64,000 nt of DNA from Leptospira licerasiae serovar Varillal str. VAR 010. Its GTDB lineage: Bacteria; Spirochaetota; Leptospiria; Leptospirales; Leptospiraceae. Below, one piece after another: positions 28,621 to 39,814 of the stretch (the stretch's first letter is position 1; every line of letters begins with the position of its first letter). A model generated the notes under the pieces. That model was not told where the DNA came from. It was given only the letters and a program-made list of their open reading frames with translations, and made no database searches. The stretch spans positions 338,001-402,000 of the forward strand of contig NZ_AHOO02000011.1 of NCBI RefSeq assembly GCF_000244755.1, written 5' to 3'. The translations under genes were made by a program, and so were the position numbers.

Positions 28621-28645
28621 ATATTTAATATTCCAAAAAGAAGAG

Positions 28646-28670
28646 CGCCCGCTTAAGCTTGCGGGCGTTT
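28646..28670. terminator. Intrinsic terminator after araC-type gene
   Basis: CGCCCGC (28646-28652) and GCGGGCG (28661-28667) form a GC-rich stem around TTAAGCTT, followed by TTT. It lies between the convergent AraC-type and Mpo1-like genes, and upstream bases AAAAAGAAGAG may give a weak U-tract on the other strand. Confidence 0.8.
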
Positions 28671-28690
28671 GATTAAAGTAAAAGAGAATG

Positions 28691-29227
28691 TTAATGAGCA
28701 GTGCTGAAGTTTTTGAGTTTTCCTTGCGCCGCTAATTCTTTACGAACCGCTTCTTGCACATCTTTTCTATATCCCAATTCGAAGAAAACGTCCGCAATCA
28801 CGAAGATAGGAGCGGATACTATCGCTTGGAATAAATTGTCGAACAATGCAGGACGGCTTTTTTCAAAGATAAAATGTCCGTAGAACTGAGCTCCCCAACC
28901 TACCAATTGAGCGACCGCAAAGATGCTCCATGCAGTGGTAGCTGTCAATGACAACGTAATGTATTGAGCCAGAAACATCAAAGATCCGAATACTACGGTA
29001 GTCGCAAGAGCGAAAATAAGATCCAAGGTGAAATAGTATGCAAGCACTACGATCCCGAATACTGTTGCAGCGGTTACGGTATAACCGAAAACATTAACTA
29101 ACTCTAATCTATTAAGCACCAAAAATAAGGTGAAGGTGATGGTAGGAACTCCTAATACGTGGATCCACACGTTTCTTTTTTCTTGGTGGTACGCGGAATA
29201 GAAGGCCATTTCCTTAGCGAATTTCAT
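28691..29227 (-). CDS. Mpo1/DUF962-family membrane protein
   Basis: Membrane protein of the Mpo1-like family. The yeast homologue Mpo1 is an iron-dependent 2-hydroxy-fatty-acid dioxygenase. The family signatures are at the N-terminus, FYSAYHQEKRNVWIHVLGVP, and in the second half, WGAQFYGHFIFEKSRPAL, with conserved His residues proposed to bind iron. About four hydrophobic segments are seen in the 178 residues. It forms a single-gene unit with a terminator just downstream. Activity in a leptospire is untested; alpha-oxidation of hydroxy fatty acids is inference from the yeast enzyme. Confidence 0.85.
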   Translation of the reverse strand: MKFAKEMAFYSAYHQEKRNVWIHVLGVPTITFTLFLVLNRLELVNVFGYTVTAATVFGIVVLAYYFTLDLIFALATTVVFGSLMFLAQYITLSLTATTAWSIFAVAQLVGWGAQFYGHFIFEKSRPALFDNLFQAIVSAPIFVIADVFFELGYRKDVQEAVRKELAAQGKLKNFSTAH

Positions 29228-29381
29228 GGATAAAACTCCTCACAATTTCAGATTCAGTATATACCCGAATCCTCGATTTCCGCTTGAACGAACCTGCCAT
29301 TTTTAGAAAAAAAATCCGTTGCGTAATACCCGTTCGAAATAAACCATTGAGTCACTTTAAACCTTTTCAAACCAGGGATTT

Positions 29382-29561
29382 ATGCCTTACATTAACTTAA
29401 AAGTAGCCGGACCTCTTACCAAAGAGCAAAAACAGCAGATATCTAAAGAATTCTCCGAAACTCTTGCAAAAGTAGCAGCAAAACCTCCCGAATCCACCTA
29501 TATCGTGATCGATGAAGTTTCCAGAGAGAATTGGGCTGTAGGTGGAAAACTCTTAGAATAA
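29382..29561 (+). CDS. 4-Oxalocrotonate tautomerase-family small protein
   Basis: A 59-residue protein of the tautomerase superfamily. It starts MPYINLKVAGPLTKEQ, so removal of the initiator Met leaves the amino-terminal catalytic Pro typical of 4-OT and MIF-like enzymes. The helix KEQKQQISKEFSETLAK and the ending YIVIDEVSRENWAVGGKLL with the conserved Trp-Gly region fit the family well. The ORF has an ATG at 29382 after an AGGG and a TAA at 29559-29561. Two bases later the ElyC-like gene starts, so the two may be coupled. Substrate unknown. Confidence 0.88.
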   Translation: MPYINLKVAGPLTKEQKQQISKEFSETLAKVAAKPPESTYIVIDEVSRENWAVGGKLLE

Positions 29562-29563
29562 AA

Positions 29564-30388
29564 ATGGATACCATCTTTTTTGCGGCCTCCAAGCTCGCGG
29601 GGGCCTTCTTATTTCCGTTACCTGCTTCCTTACTTCTGCTGGTATTTTTTGCCCTCAGACTTCCCAAATTCAAACATAAGGTTTGGATTTTAGTCCCTAC
29701 ACTCCTCCTATGGATTGCCTCCACGGATAGTTTTTCCCAATGGCTGATCAAAGGCCTGGAAGAAAAACATCCTCCGGTCCGTATAGAAACTTTAGAAAAT
29801 TCGGATGCGATTTTAGTTTTAGGCGGAGCCGTAGATAACTTGGCCTTATACGACGGGCAGGTGCAGTTGACTTCCGCAGCGGAACGAATGACTGACGCTG
29901 TGTTATTATTCCAAAAAAGAAAGGCTCCACGTATCGTTTTCACAGGAGGTTCCGGAAATTTATTCTTCCAAACCAGGAAAGAATCGGACTTTGCTCTTCA
30001 ATTTTTTCAATCGTTCGGAGTTCCGGGCAAGGCAGTTTTTCTGGAGAATGAGAGCAGGAACACTAAAGAGAATGCGGAAAAAACGGCGGAACTTTTCCGT
30101 AAAAACAAATGGAAATCTGCGATCCTAATTACTTCCGCATTTCATATGGAAAGATCTTTGTTGGTATTTGCAAATACCGGAATTAAGATACATCCTTGGC
30201 CGACAGATTATAGGTCCAGGGTAAAAATACTGACCATAGACGATTTTATACCTTCTTCTCAAAGTTTAGAAAATACAAGTATCGCCTGGAAGGAAAGAAT
30301 AGGCCTATTCGTTTACGGGTTGAGAGAGAGTATTTCCACTTTTCTTCCCCTCCGTATCAGATATCCTTGGTCTAAGGACTGGAATTAA
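29564..30388 (+). CDS. ElyC/SanA/YdcF-family membrane protein
   Basis: DUF218-family protein (274 residues) with two N-terminal hydrophobic segments (about 14-28 and 36-52) and a YdcF-like domain. Family features are SDAILVLGGAV, APRIVFTGGSGN, NESRNTKENAEKTAEL and AILITSAFHMERSLLVF. The Escherichia coli ElyC protein affects envelope and peptidoglycan integrity; the biochemistry is not settled. The start at ATG 29564 is chosen over an upstream TTG that lies inside the tautomerase gene. The ccmE gene begins eight bases later, so it heads the ccm operon or is co-transcribed with it. Confidence 0.87.
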   Translation: MDTIFFAASKLAGAFLFPLPASLLLLVFFALRLPKFKHKVWILVPTLLLWIASTDSFSQWLIKGLEEKHPPVRIETLENSDAILVLGGAVDNLALYDGQVQLTSAAERMTDAVLLFQKRKAPRIVFTGGSGNLFFQTRKESDFALQFFQSFGVPGKAVFLENESRNTKENAEKTAELFRKNKWKSAILITSAFHMERSLLVFANTGIKIHPWPTDYRSRVKILTIDDFIPSSQSLENTSIAWKERIGLFVYGLRESISTFLPLRIRYPWSKDWN

Positions 30389-30396
30389 ATAGATAT

Positions 30397-30791
30397 ATGA
30401 ACGTGAAATTTACCGTACTTGCGAGTATCATCGCACTTTCCTTAGGAACGATCGCATTTTTCTCTTCTAAAGAAACCTCTTATACTCTACTGGATGCTTC
30501 GGATTTAGCTGCGAATACCACAAAATACGAAGCGGACGATCTTTTAAGAGTAAGAGGATTCGTAAAATTAGGTTCATTAGTCCGCGAAGGAAAAACTGCC
30601 AAGTTTGTTCTCCAACTAAACGAAAAAGAAGTGCCTGTTTATTTTACAGGAGCTACATTATTACCTGACGCATTTAAAGAAGGTGCCAGGGCAAGAGTGG
30701 ACGGAGTTTGGAAAAACGGAGTTCTAGTCGCCGATAAGGTAGAAGCGAAATGTGCATCCAAATACGAAGCAGGATATAAAGAAGAAGAACA

Positions 30792-30795
<4 letters not shown>
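30397..30795 (+). CDS. ccmE: Cytochrome c maturation protein CcmE, Cys-type haem chaperone
   Basis: Periplasmic haem chaperone of the System I cytochrome c maturation pathway, handing haem from CcmC to CcmF. It has an N-terminal anchor (residues 7-23), then the beta-barrel: LLRVRGFVKLGSL, VPVYFTGATLLPDAFKEGARARVDGVW and VLVADKVEAKCASKY. The usual haem-attaching histidine in HxxxY is replaced by Cys119 in C-A-S-K-Y123, a CxxxY motif as reported for CcmE of Desulfovibrio and archaea. Length is 132 residues. The stop overlaps the ccmF start in ATGA. ccmA, ccmB and ccmC are not in this window. Confidence 0.92.
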
Positions 30796-32971
<2,176 letters not shown>

Positions 32972-32975
<4 letters not shown>

Positions 32976-33556
32976 AAATTTTGATCCCTTCTAATATATA
33001 TAAGAAAATTCTAATTTCTCTTTTCGGATTCTTTATTTGGACGAGCGCAGCTTATGCCGATTCCACTTTTACAAATCTGACCGATCAGGAGCAGATCCGT
33101 ACTTTTCATAATGTAACGGAAAGGATCCGATGTATTTGTATCCCTTCTATCGCGATCAAAAGTTGTTCCTTCAATAACTGTACCGTTTCCGCCAAACTCA
33201 AACTTTTCATAGAGAACAGAATCAGAGCTGGGGAGTCCGCAGATGTGATCGTAGACAAAATGATCCACGGTTTCGGCCAGGATGTGGTCTCGGATCCCAT
33301 CATTGCAAAATTTATTGAAACGGGGAATCAGGGGATGGCGCAAGGAGTCATCATGGGTTTTGGTCCGGATATTCTGGCAAAGCCTGATTCTTCTTGGATC
33401 GATCTCAGCATCGCTGCCGCTGCAGCATTCGGGATATTATTGATCTATTTGTATTTAAAAAGAAGGACCGCTCCGAAAGCTGCAATCGCGACAGAATCGG
33501 GCAATCATTCCTCTTTCGACAAATATATCTCCGAAATAGAGGAGAAACAGAAATAA
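32972..33556 (+). CDS. CcmH-like thiol protein with unusual Cys pattern
   Basis: Probable cytochrome c maturation thioreductase that keeps apocytochrome CxxCH cysteines reduced. It has a signal peptide (residues 1-29), a periplasmic domain and a C-terminal transmembrane helix (about 141-160). The normal active site LRCxxC is replaced by RIRCICIPSIAIKSCSFNNC, with Cys54, Cys56, Cys65 and Cys70. The following ENRIRAGESADVIVDKMIHGFGQDVVSD aligns well with the CcmH helix pair. It overlaps ccmF by four bases and the zinc-ribbon gene by one. Position and fold support CcmH; the redox pair is uncertain. Confidence 0.8.
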
Positions 33557-33966
33557 TGGATTTTCTATTAATTTTCTTTTATATAGTTTTGGTCGCGATC
33601 ATTTCAGCCCCTTTCGTTTACGTAAGCATGTTCGCAAAACATATCCCTTACAAAACGGATCCTAAAAGTTCCGAGTTATTTGATAGAAGGGATGTTCTTT
33701 TGGATAACTTAAAAGATCTGAAAATCGAATTCGATACGGGAAAATTAACCGAGACAGAATTCAAGTCCATCTCCTCCGGCTTGGTAAAAGAATTAGAAGA
33801 GCAGGACAAAAGGATCAGCCTAGGTGATGCAGGCTCAACCGTTCCTAAATCGGAAAACTCCGCCAAACCTCAACTTGGCGGAAAGTTCTGTCATAACTGT
33901 GGATTTAAAATAGAAATTTTCGGAGCTAAGTTCTGCCCTGAATGCGGGACAAAAATCCAGGTTTGA
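33556..33966 (+). CDS. Zinc-ribbon membrane protein at end of ccm operon
   Basis: Protein of 136 residues with an N-terminal transmembrane segment (about 2-24), a charged helical region containing DLKIEFDTGKLTETEFKSISSGLVKELEE, similar to short CcmI-like or SHOCT stretches, and a C-terminal zinc ribbon FCHNCGFKIEIFGAKFCPECGTKIQ with two CxxC pairs. The start is the ATG at 33556, overlapping the ccmH stop in TAATG; the open frame running up to 33394 is inside ccmH. It is the last ccm gene before convergent hisE. A role in apocytochrome handling is likely from context only; the family is uncharacterised as far as I know. Confidence 0.75.
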   Translation: MDFLLIFFYIVLVAIISAPFVYVSMFAKHIPYKTDPKSSELFDRRDVLLDNLKDLKIEFDTGKLTETEFKSISSGLVKELEEQDKRISLGDAGSTVPKSENSAKPQLGGKFCHNCGFKIEIFGAKFCPECGTKIQV

Positions 33967-33974
33967 ACCGATTA

Positions 33975-34256
33975 TTAAGAATGTCTTTTTTTAAGTTCTT
34001 CTACTATGTCGGAAAGAGAAAGACCTCTTTCCACAAGTAGAACCTGTAAATGAAAGAGTAAATCCGCAGATTCGTGAGTGAGTTCTTTTTTGTCGGCGTT
34101 TTTTGCCGCGATAATCACCTCTCCGGCTTCTTCCCCTACTTTTTTCAGGATACGATCCACGCCTCCTCGAAAGAGGTCCGCAGTATAGGATTTTTCGGGA
34201 AGTTCTTCTTTTCTTTTTTTAAGGATTTGCTCTAACTGAAGCAGGAAGTCCATCAT
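33975..34256 (-). CDS. hisE: Phosphoribosyl-ATP pyrophosphatase
   Basis: Hydrolyses phosphoribosyl-ATP in the second step of histidine synthesis. This is a stand-alone HisE (93 residues), not fused to HisI. The metal-binding acidic pattern is present: [16 protein letters not shown] and [29 protein letters not shown]. Starts are possible at GTG 34262 or the ATGs at 34256 and 34253; the first ATG is chosen. It stands alone and converges on the ccm operon with eight bases between stops. Confidence 0.93.
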   Translation of the reverse strand: MMDFLLQLEQILKKRKEELPEKSYTADLFRGGVDRILKKVGEEAGEVIIAAKNADKKELTHESADLLFHLQVLLVERGLSLSDIVEELKKRHS

Positions 34257-34364
34257 TACCACCGGAGATACTTCGAATATCCGGACCTGTTCTTGACGGT
34301 AAACAAAAAATTCCGTATTTCTGCGTTTCCTTAAAAACGAAACGGAGAAAAAAAGGTCGAAGAG

Positions 34365-35195
34365 ATGAGACCCATGCTTCTTTTTTCAAAAATCCGATCC
34401 ATCCTGCTCCTGATCTGCCTCACACTCTCTTCACAAGTCCATTCCGAGGTTTGGGAGACTTCTGTCGAGGCCGCTTTTAATAAAGCAAAGAAAGAAGGAA
34501 AACCAATCTTTATAGATGTGTACGCGGATTGGTGCGGATACTGCAAGACCCTAAAAAAGGAAATTTATCCCAGAAAAGAAGTGAAACAAGAATTATCCAG
34601 GTTCGTACTTCTTTCTCTGGACGGGGACAGGTTTCCTAACTTAAAGAAAAAATACGATGTCACTGGCTATCCTACCCTTCTATTTTTAGACAAGAACGGA
34701 AGCCTAACTGAAAAGATCGCAGGAATGCCGGATCATAAAATGGTGATCAAAACCTTAAGGTCTGCCTATTCAAAAAGAGATAAAGAAGTTAGTCTACTTG
34801 CCGACCTGGAAAAAGATCCGGAAAACAACCTTCTTCTTTTAAAAGTAGGAGAATATTACTTCGAAGCTAAAGAATATAAAAAAGCGGCGGACCACTTTTA
34901 TAGATCGTTCGCATCCGAAGATCCTAGAATGCCCGAAAACAAACATAAGGCTCTGTTCAATTTGGGACTCAGCTTTTCGGAATTGAAAAACTGGGAGAAA
35001 ACGATTAAAACGTTTTCTTTATATTTGGACAAATTCCCAACGGGCCATTCCAAGGCGGCATTATATTATAGAGGGGGAGCTTATGCTTCTCTCGGCAAAA
35101 AACCGGAAGCGAAAGAAGATCTGAGAAAAGCCCTGGAACTCAGTTCCGATCCGGAGGAAAAGAAAGAGATCCAGGACTTATTAAATCGGCTTTAG
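34365..35195 (+). CDS. Exported thioredoxin-fold protein with TPR tail
   Basis: Periplasmic or membrane-associated redox protein of 276 residues. A signal peptide (residues 1-27, ending SQVHSE) precedes a thioredoxin-like domain with active site [14 protein letters not shown] and cis-Pro loop [11 protein letters not shown]. The domain resembles the gamma domain of DsbD and DUF255-type thioredoxins. From about residue 145 to the end there are three to four TPR-like helix pairs ([69 protein letters not shown]). It could reduce envelope proteins, with TPRs binding a partner; that is inference. Confidence 0.85.
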   Translation: MRPMLLFSKIRSILLLICLTLSSQVHSEVWETSVEAAFNKAKKEGKPIFIDVYADWCGYCKTLKKEIYPRKEVKQELSRFVLLSLDGDRFPNLKKKYDVTGYPTLLFLDKNGSLTEKIAGMPDHKMVIKTLRSAYSKRDKEVSLLADLEKDPENNLLLLKVGEYYFEAKEYKKAADHFYRSFASEDPRMPENKHKALFNLGLSFSELKNWEKTIKTFSLYLDKFPTGHSKAALYYRGGAYASLGKKPEAKEDLRKALELSSDPEEKKEIQDLLNRL

Positions 35196-35255
35196 TTGCG
35201 TTCGTTGTTCCTAAAGCCAAACAAAACTTCTGAAATTTAACGAATAATCCCAAAA

Positions 35256-35275
35256 GGCCTGACTACGGTCAGACC
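35256..35275 (-). terminator. Possible terminator of ugd
   Basis: CTGAC (35259-35263) pairs with GTCAG (35268-35272) around TACG, with outer GG/CC pairs. Read on the minus strand it is followed by TTTTG. It overlaps the ugd stop, so it would serve that gene rather than the plus-strand thioredoxin gene. Confidence 0.4.
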
Positions 35276-36579
35276 GATTGTTTACCGATGGAGAAGTATT
35301 TGAATCCTTCTTTTTTCATATGATCCGGACGATATTGATTTCTACCGTCAAAGATAACATGACCCTTCATTAATTTCTTAATTCTGGAAAAATCAGGTTC
35401 TCTAAACTCTCTCCATTCGGTAAGAAGAAGAAGCGCATCCGCACCTTCCAGCGCGTCATACGCGTCTTTAGCGTATTCTATCTTACCTTTGAAGTAATAT
35501 TCCGATGTTTCTTTTGACACCGGATCGAACGCTTTGATCTTAGCGCCTTCTTCATGCAATTTTAATAATAGAGGAATGGAAGGAGCCTCTCTCATGTCGT
35601 CTGTGCCCGGCTTGAATGCAAGTCCCCAAACTGCCAGAGTTTTCCCTTTGATCTGACCTTTTCCGAAAAAGTTCTCTATCTTAGTGTATAGACGGACCTT
35701 TTGGTCTTCGTTCACTCTTTCTACTTCTCTAATGATACGAAGAGAAGAGGAAAAATTTTCGGAAGTGCGGATCAATGCGCGAACATCCTTAGGAAAACAA
35801 GAACCACCGTAACCGATACCTGCATATAAGAATTGGCGACCGATCCTAGAGTCCGTTCCCATTCCTTTTCTTACATCTTCGTAATCAGCACCTACAGTTT
35901 CGCATAAGTTTGCGATCTCATTCGCAAAAGAGATCTTAGTAGCTAAGAATGCGTTACATGCGTATTTGGTCAGCTCCGCAGAAACGGTTCCCATTTTGAT
36001 AATTGGATTTCCGTTTAATACGAACGGAGCATAAAGTTGAGCGACAAGTGCTCCTGCTCTTTCGCTGTCCGCGCCGATCACAACTCTTTCGGGTTTCATA
36101 AAGTCGTCGATCGCAGCACCTTCTTTCAAAAATTCAGGGTTAGATACCACATCGAATTCATGTTTGGTATTTTTGGAGATAATCTCTTTAACTTTAGCCG
36201 CGGTTCCTACAGGAACGGTGGATTTGTCCACAATCACTTTGTAACCGTTGATCGATTTTCCGATCTGTTCCGCCACTGCAAAAACGGCGCTTAGATCCGC
36301 TGATCCATCGTCCGATGTAGGAGTTCCAACAGCAATAAAAATGATTTCTGAGCCTTCTACTCCTTCCTGGATGGAAGTACTGAAACCCAGTCGATTCTCC
36401 TTATGGTTGTTTAAAACCAATTCGGATAGACCAGGTTCATAAATAGGTATGATTCCTTTTTTCAGGTCCTCTATTTTTTTAGAGTCCTTATCCACGCAGA
36501 TCACATGATTTCCATATTCCGCGAAGCAAGCTCCGGCCACAAGGCCCACATAACCGCTTCCAATTACGCAAACTTTCAT
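35269..36579 (-). CDS. UDP-glucose 6-dehydrogenase family
   Basis: NAD-dependent dehydrogenase that oxidises a nucleotide sugar to its uronic acid, supplying precursors for surface polysaccharide. The protein (436 residues) has the N-terminal GSGYVGLVAGACFAEYGNHVICVD Rossmann fold, the AVGTPTSDDGSADLSAV motif, and the catalytic cysteine in YGGSCFPKDVRALI. The C-terminal domain begins near GKTLAVWGLAFKPGTDDMREAPS. Best match is UDP-glucose dehydrogenase, although GDP-mannose dehydrogenase is closely related. It lies 42 bases after wzt and completes an export and precursor cluster. A start at 36579 with MKVCVIGSGYVG is natural. Confidence 0.9.
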   Translation of the reverse strand: MKVCVIGSGYVGLVAGACFAEYGNHVICVDKDSKKIEDLKKGIIPIYEPGLSELVLNNHKENRLGFSTSIQEGVEGSEIIFIAVGTPTSDDGSADLSAVFAVAEQIGKSINGYKVIVDKSTVPVGTAAKVKEIISKNTKHEFDVVSNPEFLKEGAAIDDFMKPERVVIGADSERAGALVAQLYAPFVLNGNPIIKMGTVSAELTKYACNAFLATKISFANEIANLCETVGADYEDVRKGMGTDSRIGRQFLYAGIGYGGSCFPKDVRALIRTSENFSSSLRIIREVERVNEDQKVRLYTKIENFFGKGQIKGKTLAVWGLAFKPGTDDMREAPSIPLLLKLHEEGAKIKAFDPVSKETSEYYFKGKIEYAKDAYDALEGADALLLLTEWREFREPDFSRIKKLMKGHVIFDGRNQYRPDHMKKEGFKYFSIGKQSV

Positions 36580-36621
36580 ACGAAAACCAGAATCCTTTCA
36601 AAGAGGAGGCTGGGAAGGAAT

Positions 36622-37824
36622 TTATCCGGAAAAATCCCCTTTTTTCGTCTCCACTTTGACCGGTATCCAAGCGGCGCCTTCAAATTTAGGGACATCCAAT
36701 CTTTCTAGCTCGAATTGCAAGACCCCGTCCTTCCATAGATAGGAACCTTCCGCATGACTTTCACCGGAATGTAATGCGATCCCCAAAGAGTATTTTCCGG
36801 GAGAAAGATTCATCGGAAAACGAAAATCGATCCGAACAGGTTCTTTCGGTTTTAGGTCTTTTTGGCGACCGCCAATATGGAATGTGTTTGTTCCGAAAAC
36901 TCGTATCCCGCGATGATCATCGATATGAAAACCGACGGTTAGATCTTCCAGAGAAGAGCGAAATGATGCGGCTACTCTTAATAAAACTTCCGCGCCTACA
37001 GGTAAAATCGAAGGATTGGATTTACCCCCGTATTCGATCTCAACATCTAAAGATTCCACCAAAGAATCCTTATCTTGGATCTTAGTGTTTCCTTCCAAAG
37101 AGGAAGATGCAATGATCTGCATATATTCTCTGAAGCCGTTTATCGGATCTCCATCAAATACTAATTTTCCTTTTTCTAAAACGAGAAGTCGGGTGCAGAC
37201 AGATTTTAAAAGTTCTAGATCATGGCTGACGATCAGAGTCAGAGTTCCTTCTTCCGAAAATTTGCGAAATCGGTTTAAACTTTTCTGTTGGAAGCTCGCG
37301 TCTCCTACGGCTAAGGCCTCGTCCACGATCAAGATATCTGGGCGTTTTGCAGTAGCTAACGCAAAACCCAATCTCATAGTCATTCCGGAGGAATAATTTT
37401 TTAAAGGACTCTTACGGAATTCGGACAAACCTGAAAAACTAAAAATTTCTTCCGAAGATTGGATCAACTCTTCCGGATCCAAACCCCAAACCAAACCGTT
37501 ATAGTATAAGTTTTCCTCGCCCGAAAGTTCCGGATTAAAGCCCACTCCCAATTCCAAGATAGAGCGGACAGTCCCCTTCTTCTCTAATTTACCGGCGTCC
37601 TCTTTGGAAACTCCGGTAAGCAATTTAAGCAAAGTGGATTTTCCGGCACCGTTACGACCGATGATACCGATCACTTCTCCCTTCTCCGCAGAAAAGGAAA
37701 TCCCGTCTAATGCTTTGTATTTTACGTCCAAGCCGAAATAACCGAAGGTCAAAGCGCTTAAGAGTCTATTCCAAGGTTTGCTGTAACCTTGGTAGGTCTT
37801 GGAAATATTCTCTATCTTGATCAA
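36622..37824 (-). CDS. Polysaccharide ABC exporter ATPase, Wzt-like with C-terminal binding domain
   Basis: ATPase of an ABC-2-type O-antigen or surface glycan exporter. Walker A is IIGRNGAGKSTLLKLLTG, the ABC signature is NYSSGMTMRLGFALA, Walker B is PDILIVDEALAVGD, all typical of TagH/Wzt proteins. A C-terminal region of about 160 residues (from about 240) resembles the Wzt glycan-recognition domain, including TVGFHIDDHRGIRVFGTNTFHIGG. Length is 400. The gene overlaps the permease gene by four bases. It would export finished polysaccharide and recognise its chain-end modification; the glycan is not known. Confidence 0.92.
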   Translation of the reverse strand: MIKIENISKTYQGYSKPWNRLLSALTFGYFGLDVKYKALDGISFSAEKGEVIGIIGRNGAGKSTLLKLLTGVSKEDAGKLEKKGTVRSILELGVGFNPELSGEENLYYNGLVWGLDPEELIQSSEEIFSFSGLSEFRKSPLKNYSSGMTMRLGFALATAKRPDILIVDEALAVGDASFQQKSLNRFRKFSEEGTLTLIVSHDLELLKSVCTRLLVLEKGKLVFDGDPINGFREYMQIIASSSLEGNTKIQDKDSLVESLDVEIEYGGKSNPSILPVGAEVLLRVAASFRSSLEDLTVGFHIDDHRGIRVFGTNTFHIGGRQKDLKPKEPVRIDFRFPMNLSPGKYSLGIALHSGESHAEGSYLWKDGVLQFELERLDVPKFEGAAWIPVKVETKKGDFSG

Positions 37825-38591
37825 AGGTGATCCAACACTATCTGATTTAATTTAGTACGGCTTAAAAAAAATACGCCTAAGAAAATCCCAAGAAAAGGAA
37901 GAAAGTCCCAAATTCGAGCCTGAGGAATATATCCCACAAGCAAAGCGGATCTAAAAACCTCTAAAGGAAAGAAGAACGGGTTGAATACATTCAATTTTCC
38001 TAAAATACCTTTGGACTCGTAAAGGATCGGCAATCCCCAAAACAAAAACTGGGACAATAATCTTACTAAAGGAGAAATATCTCTTAGAATGATATTTACA
38101 CGAGCCAAATAACTTTGAAGACACGCTAAGAATAATCCGGTGCAGAACATGGAAATAAAAGAAAGAGGTAAACTCCAAATCCCAAGCTTACCCGCCCAGG
38201 CCAAAAAGACGAAGATCGGGATAGAAGTCACAAACCAATGTAGCAAAAACTGCACGAATGGGATCCAAAGAAAAATTTCAGGGCCCAATGGAGATCTTTT
38301 GATCAACTGCCTATTATCCGTGAGAATTCCAGTGCCTCTGATCAGATATTCCTGAAGCGGTATCCAGAACAAAAGCCCGCTGAGTACATTAGAAAAATAT
38401 TCTATGGAGTTTTCTCCCTGGGATCTGATACCAATAAAATAGAATACGATAGTATAGATCAGGATCAAACTTACGTTTTGTAGGAACATCCAGGCCAGGC
38501 CCAAAGCGGAACCTGCATACTGCAATGCATAATCCCTTCTGACAAGAACCGATAAAATTCTGAGATTACGCAACAAAACGAAAGAGGTCAT
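37821..38591 (-). CDS. Polysaccharide ABC exporter permease, Wzm-like
   Basis: Six-helix integral membrane permease (256 residues) of the ABC-2 type, partner of the Wzt-like ATPase whose start overlaps its end by four bases. It starts RNLRILSVLVRRDYALQYAGSALGLAWMFLQN, the cytoplasmic coupling helix and first membrane segment typical of Wzm/TagG, and has IPFVQFLLHWFV and RDISPLVRLLSQFLFWGLPILY later. The two genes probably export lipid-linked glycan. The unit runs radC-wzm-wzt-ugd with small gaps. Confidence 0.9.
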   Translation of the reverse strand: MTSFVLLRNLRILSVLVRRDYALQYAGSALGLAWMFLQNVSLILIYTIVFYFIGIRSQGENSIEYFSNVLSGLLFWIPLQEYLIRGTGILTDNRQLIKRSPLGPEIFLWIPFVQFLLHWFVTSIPIFVFLAWAGKLGIWSLPLSFISMFCTGLFLACLQSYLARVNIILRDISPLVRLLSQFLFWGLPILYESKGILGKLNVFNPFFFPLEVFRSALLVGYIPQARIWDFLPFLGIFLGVFFLSRTKLNQIVLDHL

Positions 38592-38629
38592 CTAAAACCT
38601 AGGATTGGAATTTAAGAGGAGAATGGATT

Positions 38630-39301
38630 TTAGTTCTCTTCTAGTCGAGTAGATTGTTTGCAGGAAAAGATCCCGTCAATTCCAAAAATCCAATGGTCCA
38701 AGAGCTCTACGTCCAAATTGCCAAGCAGTTCTTTTAAATTGAAATAGACTTCCCAATCCTCTTGGCTCGGATAACAGATCATGCCGGGATGATTATGGGC
38801 CAGTATCGCTTGAGAAGCCTCGTCATTCAGTATGATCCGGACCAAATCCCTGGGAAGAACTCCCACTTCTTCCAGACTACCTTTGGAAACGATCTCTACT
38901 CTTAAAAGATCTCCTGCAGGAGAGATAGTCGCTAATACAAAACATTCTCTTTTTAAAGGGAAGAATAAACCCTTAAGATAAGAAGAAAGGGTTTTCGGGT
39001 TATAACCCGCCATTCGGATGGACTTGTATTTGAGTCTTTTAGCAAGTTCAAGGGCAGCAAGTAGAATACTCACCTTTGCCTTTCCCAGACCGTTGATGCG
39101 AAAATTTCTAGGAATATTGGATGAGAGAAGTCCTCCCAATCCTCGGGACATTTTTAGGATATCTCGGCTGAGATCTTCGACAGGAAGGCCCCTGCTCCCT
39201 TTGCCCAAAAGAACGGCAATCAGTTCCCAATCTTCCAGATTCTCTGCATCATGAAAGATACGGGATCTAGGATCCAGGCCTGAGCCCCAGCGCTCAGCCA
39301 A
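38630..39301 (-). CDS. radC: RadC-family protein (JAB metalloprotease fold)
   Basis: RadC/UPF0758 protein of 223 residues. An N-terminal helix-hairpin-helix region (NGLGKAKVSILLAALELAKRL) precedes the JAMM fold with SKGSLEEVGVLPRDLVRIILND and the metal site AHNHPGMICYPSQEDWE, where HxH and the later Asp are kept although the usual HNHPSG becomes HNHPG. The family name implies DNA repair, but its function is uncertain. Two bases separate it from the small upstream gene, and it precedes the polysaccharide export genes, so it may be co-transcribed with both. Confidence 0.9.
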   Translation of the reverse strand: MAERWGSGLDPRSRIFHDAENLEDWELIAVLLGKGSRGLPVEDLSRDILKMSRGLGGLLSSNIPRNFRINGLGKAKVSILLAALELAKRLKYKSIRMAGYNPKTLSSYLKGLFFPLKRECFVLATISPAGDLLRVEIVSKGSLEEVGVLPRDLVRIILNDEASQAILAHNHPGMICYPSQEDWEVYFNLKELLGNLDVELLDHWIFGIDGIFSCKQSTRLEEN

Positions 39302-39303
39302 GT

Positions 39304-39528
39304 TTAAATTTTTCTCAGGTTCTTCTTACTCAGCTCGGAAAGTGTTTCAGAGAACCAATTTCCATCCTGGACTAAGTCCCCTTGGAAAGATTCTTCCAAA
39401 TAATCCGCGAAGGTCTTAGAGTTCGGCTCAGAAGAACGAACTTTTTCCCTCCAATCGAATCCCGCTCCTGCGAGACCTTTACGGTTTCTCTCGTAAGCAC
39501 CTGAATCTTGTAGAGATCGAATCATCAT
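39304..39528 (-). CDS. Small hypothetical protein upstream of radC
   Basis: Unrecognised 74-residue protein, without signal peptide or membrane segment. It is soluble, charged, with a basic N-terminus and a C-terminal helix (FADYLEESFQGDLVQ then ETLSELSKKNLRKI). It is considered real because a good GGGAGAG stands 8 bases before the ATG and it ends two bases before radC. I cannot assign a function. Confidence 0.6.
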   Translation of the reverse strand: MMIRSLQDSGAYERNRKGLAGAGFDWREKVRSSEPNSKTFADYLEESFQGDLVQDGNWFSETLSELSKKNLRKI

Positions 39529-39814
39529 AACTTTCTCTCCCTCGTCTATTTAGACGACATAAATTGAATTTATTACACCAATAATCTACTAAACGGTTAT
39601 TAATATACTATACGAATTTATAGTTACCGTCAAGCGTTTACCGTAATTTTTTAGAGAAATTTCCGGACTTTTGGCCTTCCGTTCCTCATTCATAAGATCC
39701 ATTCTACCCTTGGCCCGGACAAATCCCGAATTCAACCAGGTTTCATTTTGAAAAAAAATGCCAAATCCCGGAAAAATCACACTCGCCGCTTACTAAGTTT
39801 GACCCGTCCCGGGA

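Noticed and set aside
39589..39780. 63-codon minus-strand ORF in the gap before the outer-membrane pair
   Set aside because: No RBS, no similarity, sequence is low in coding character; the gap (39529-39814) is treated as non-coding.
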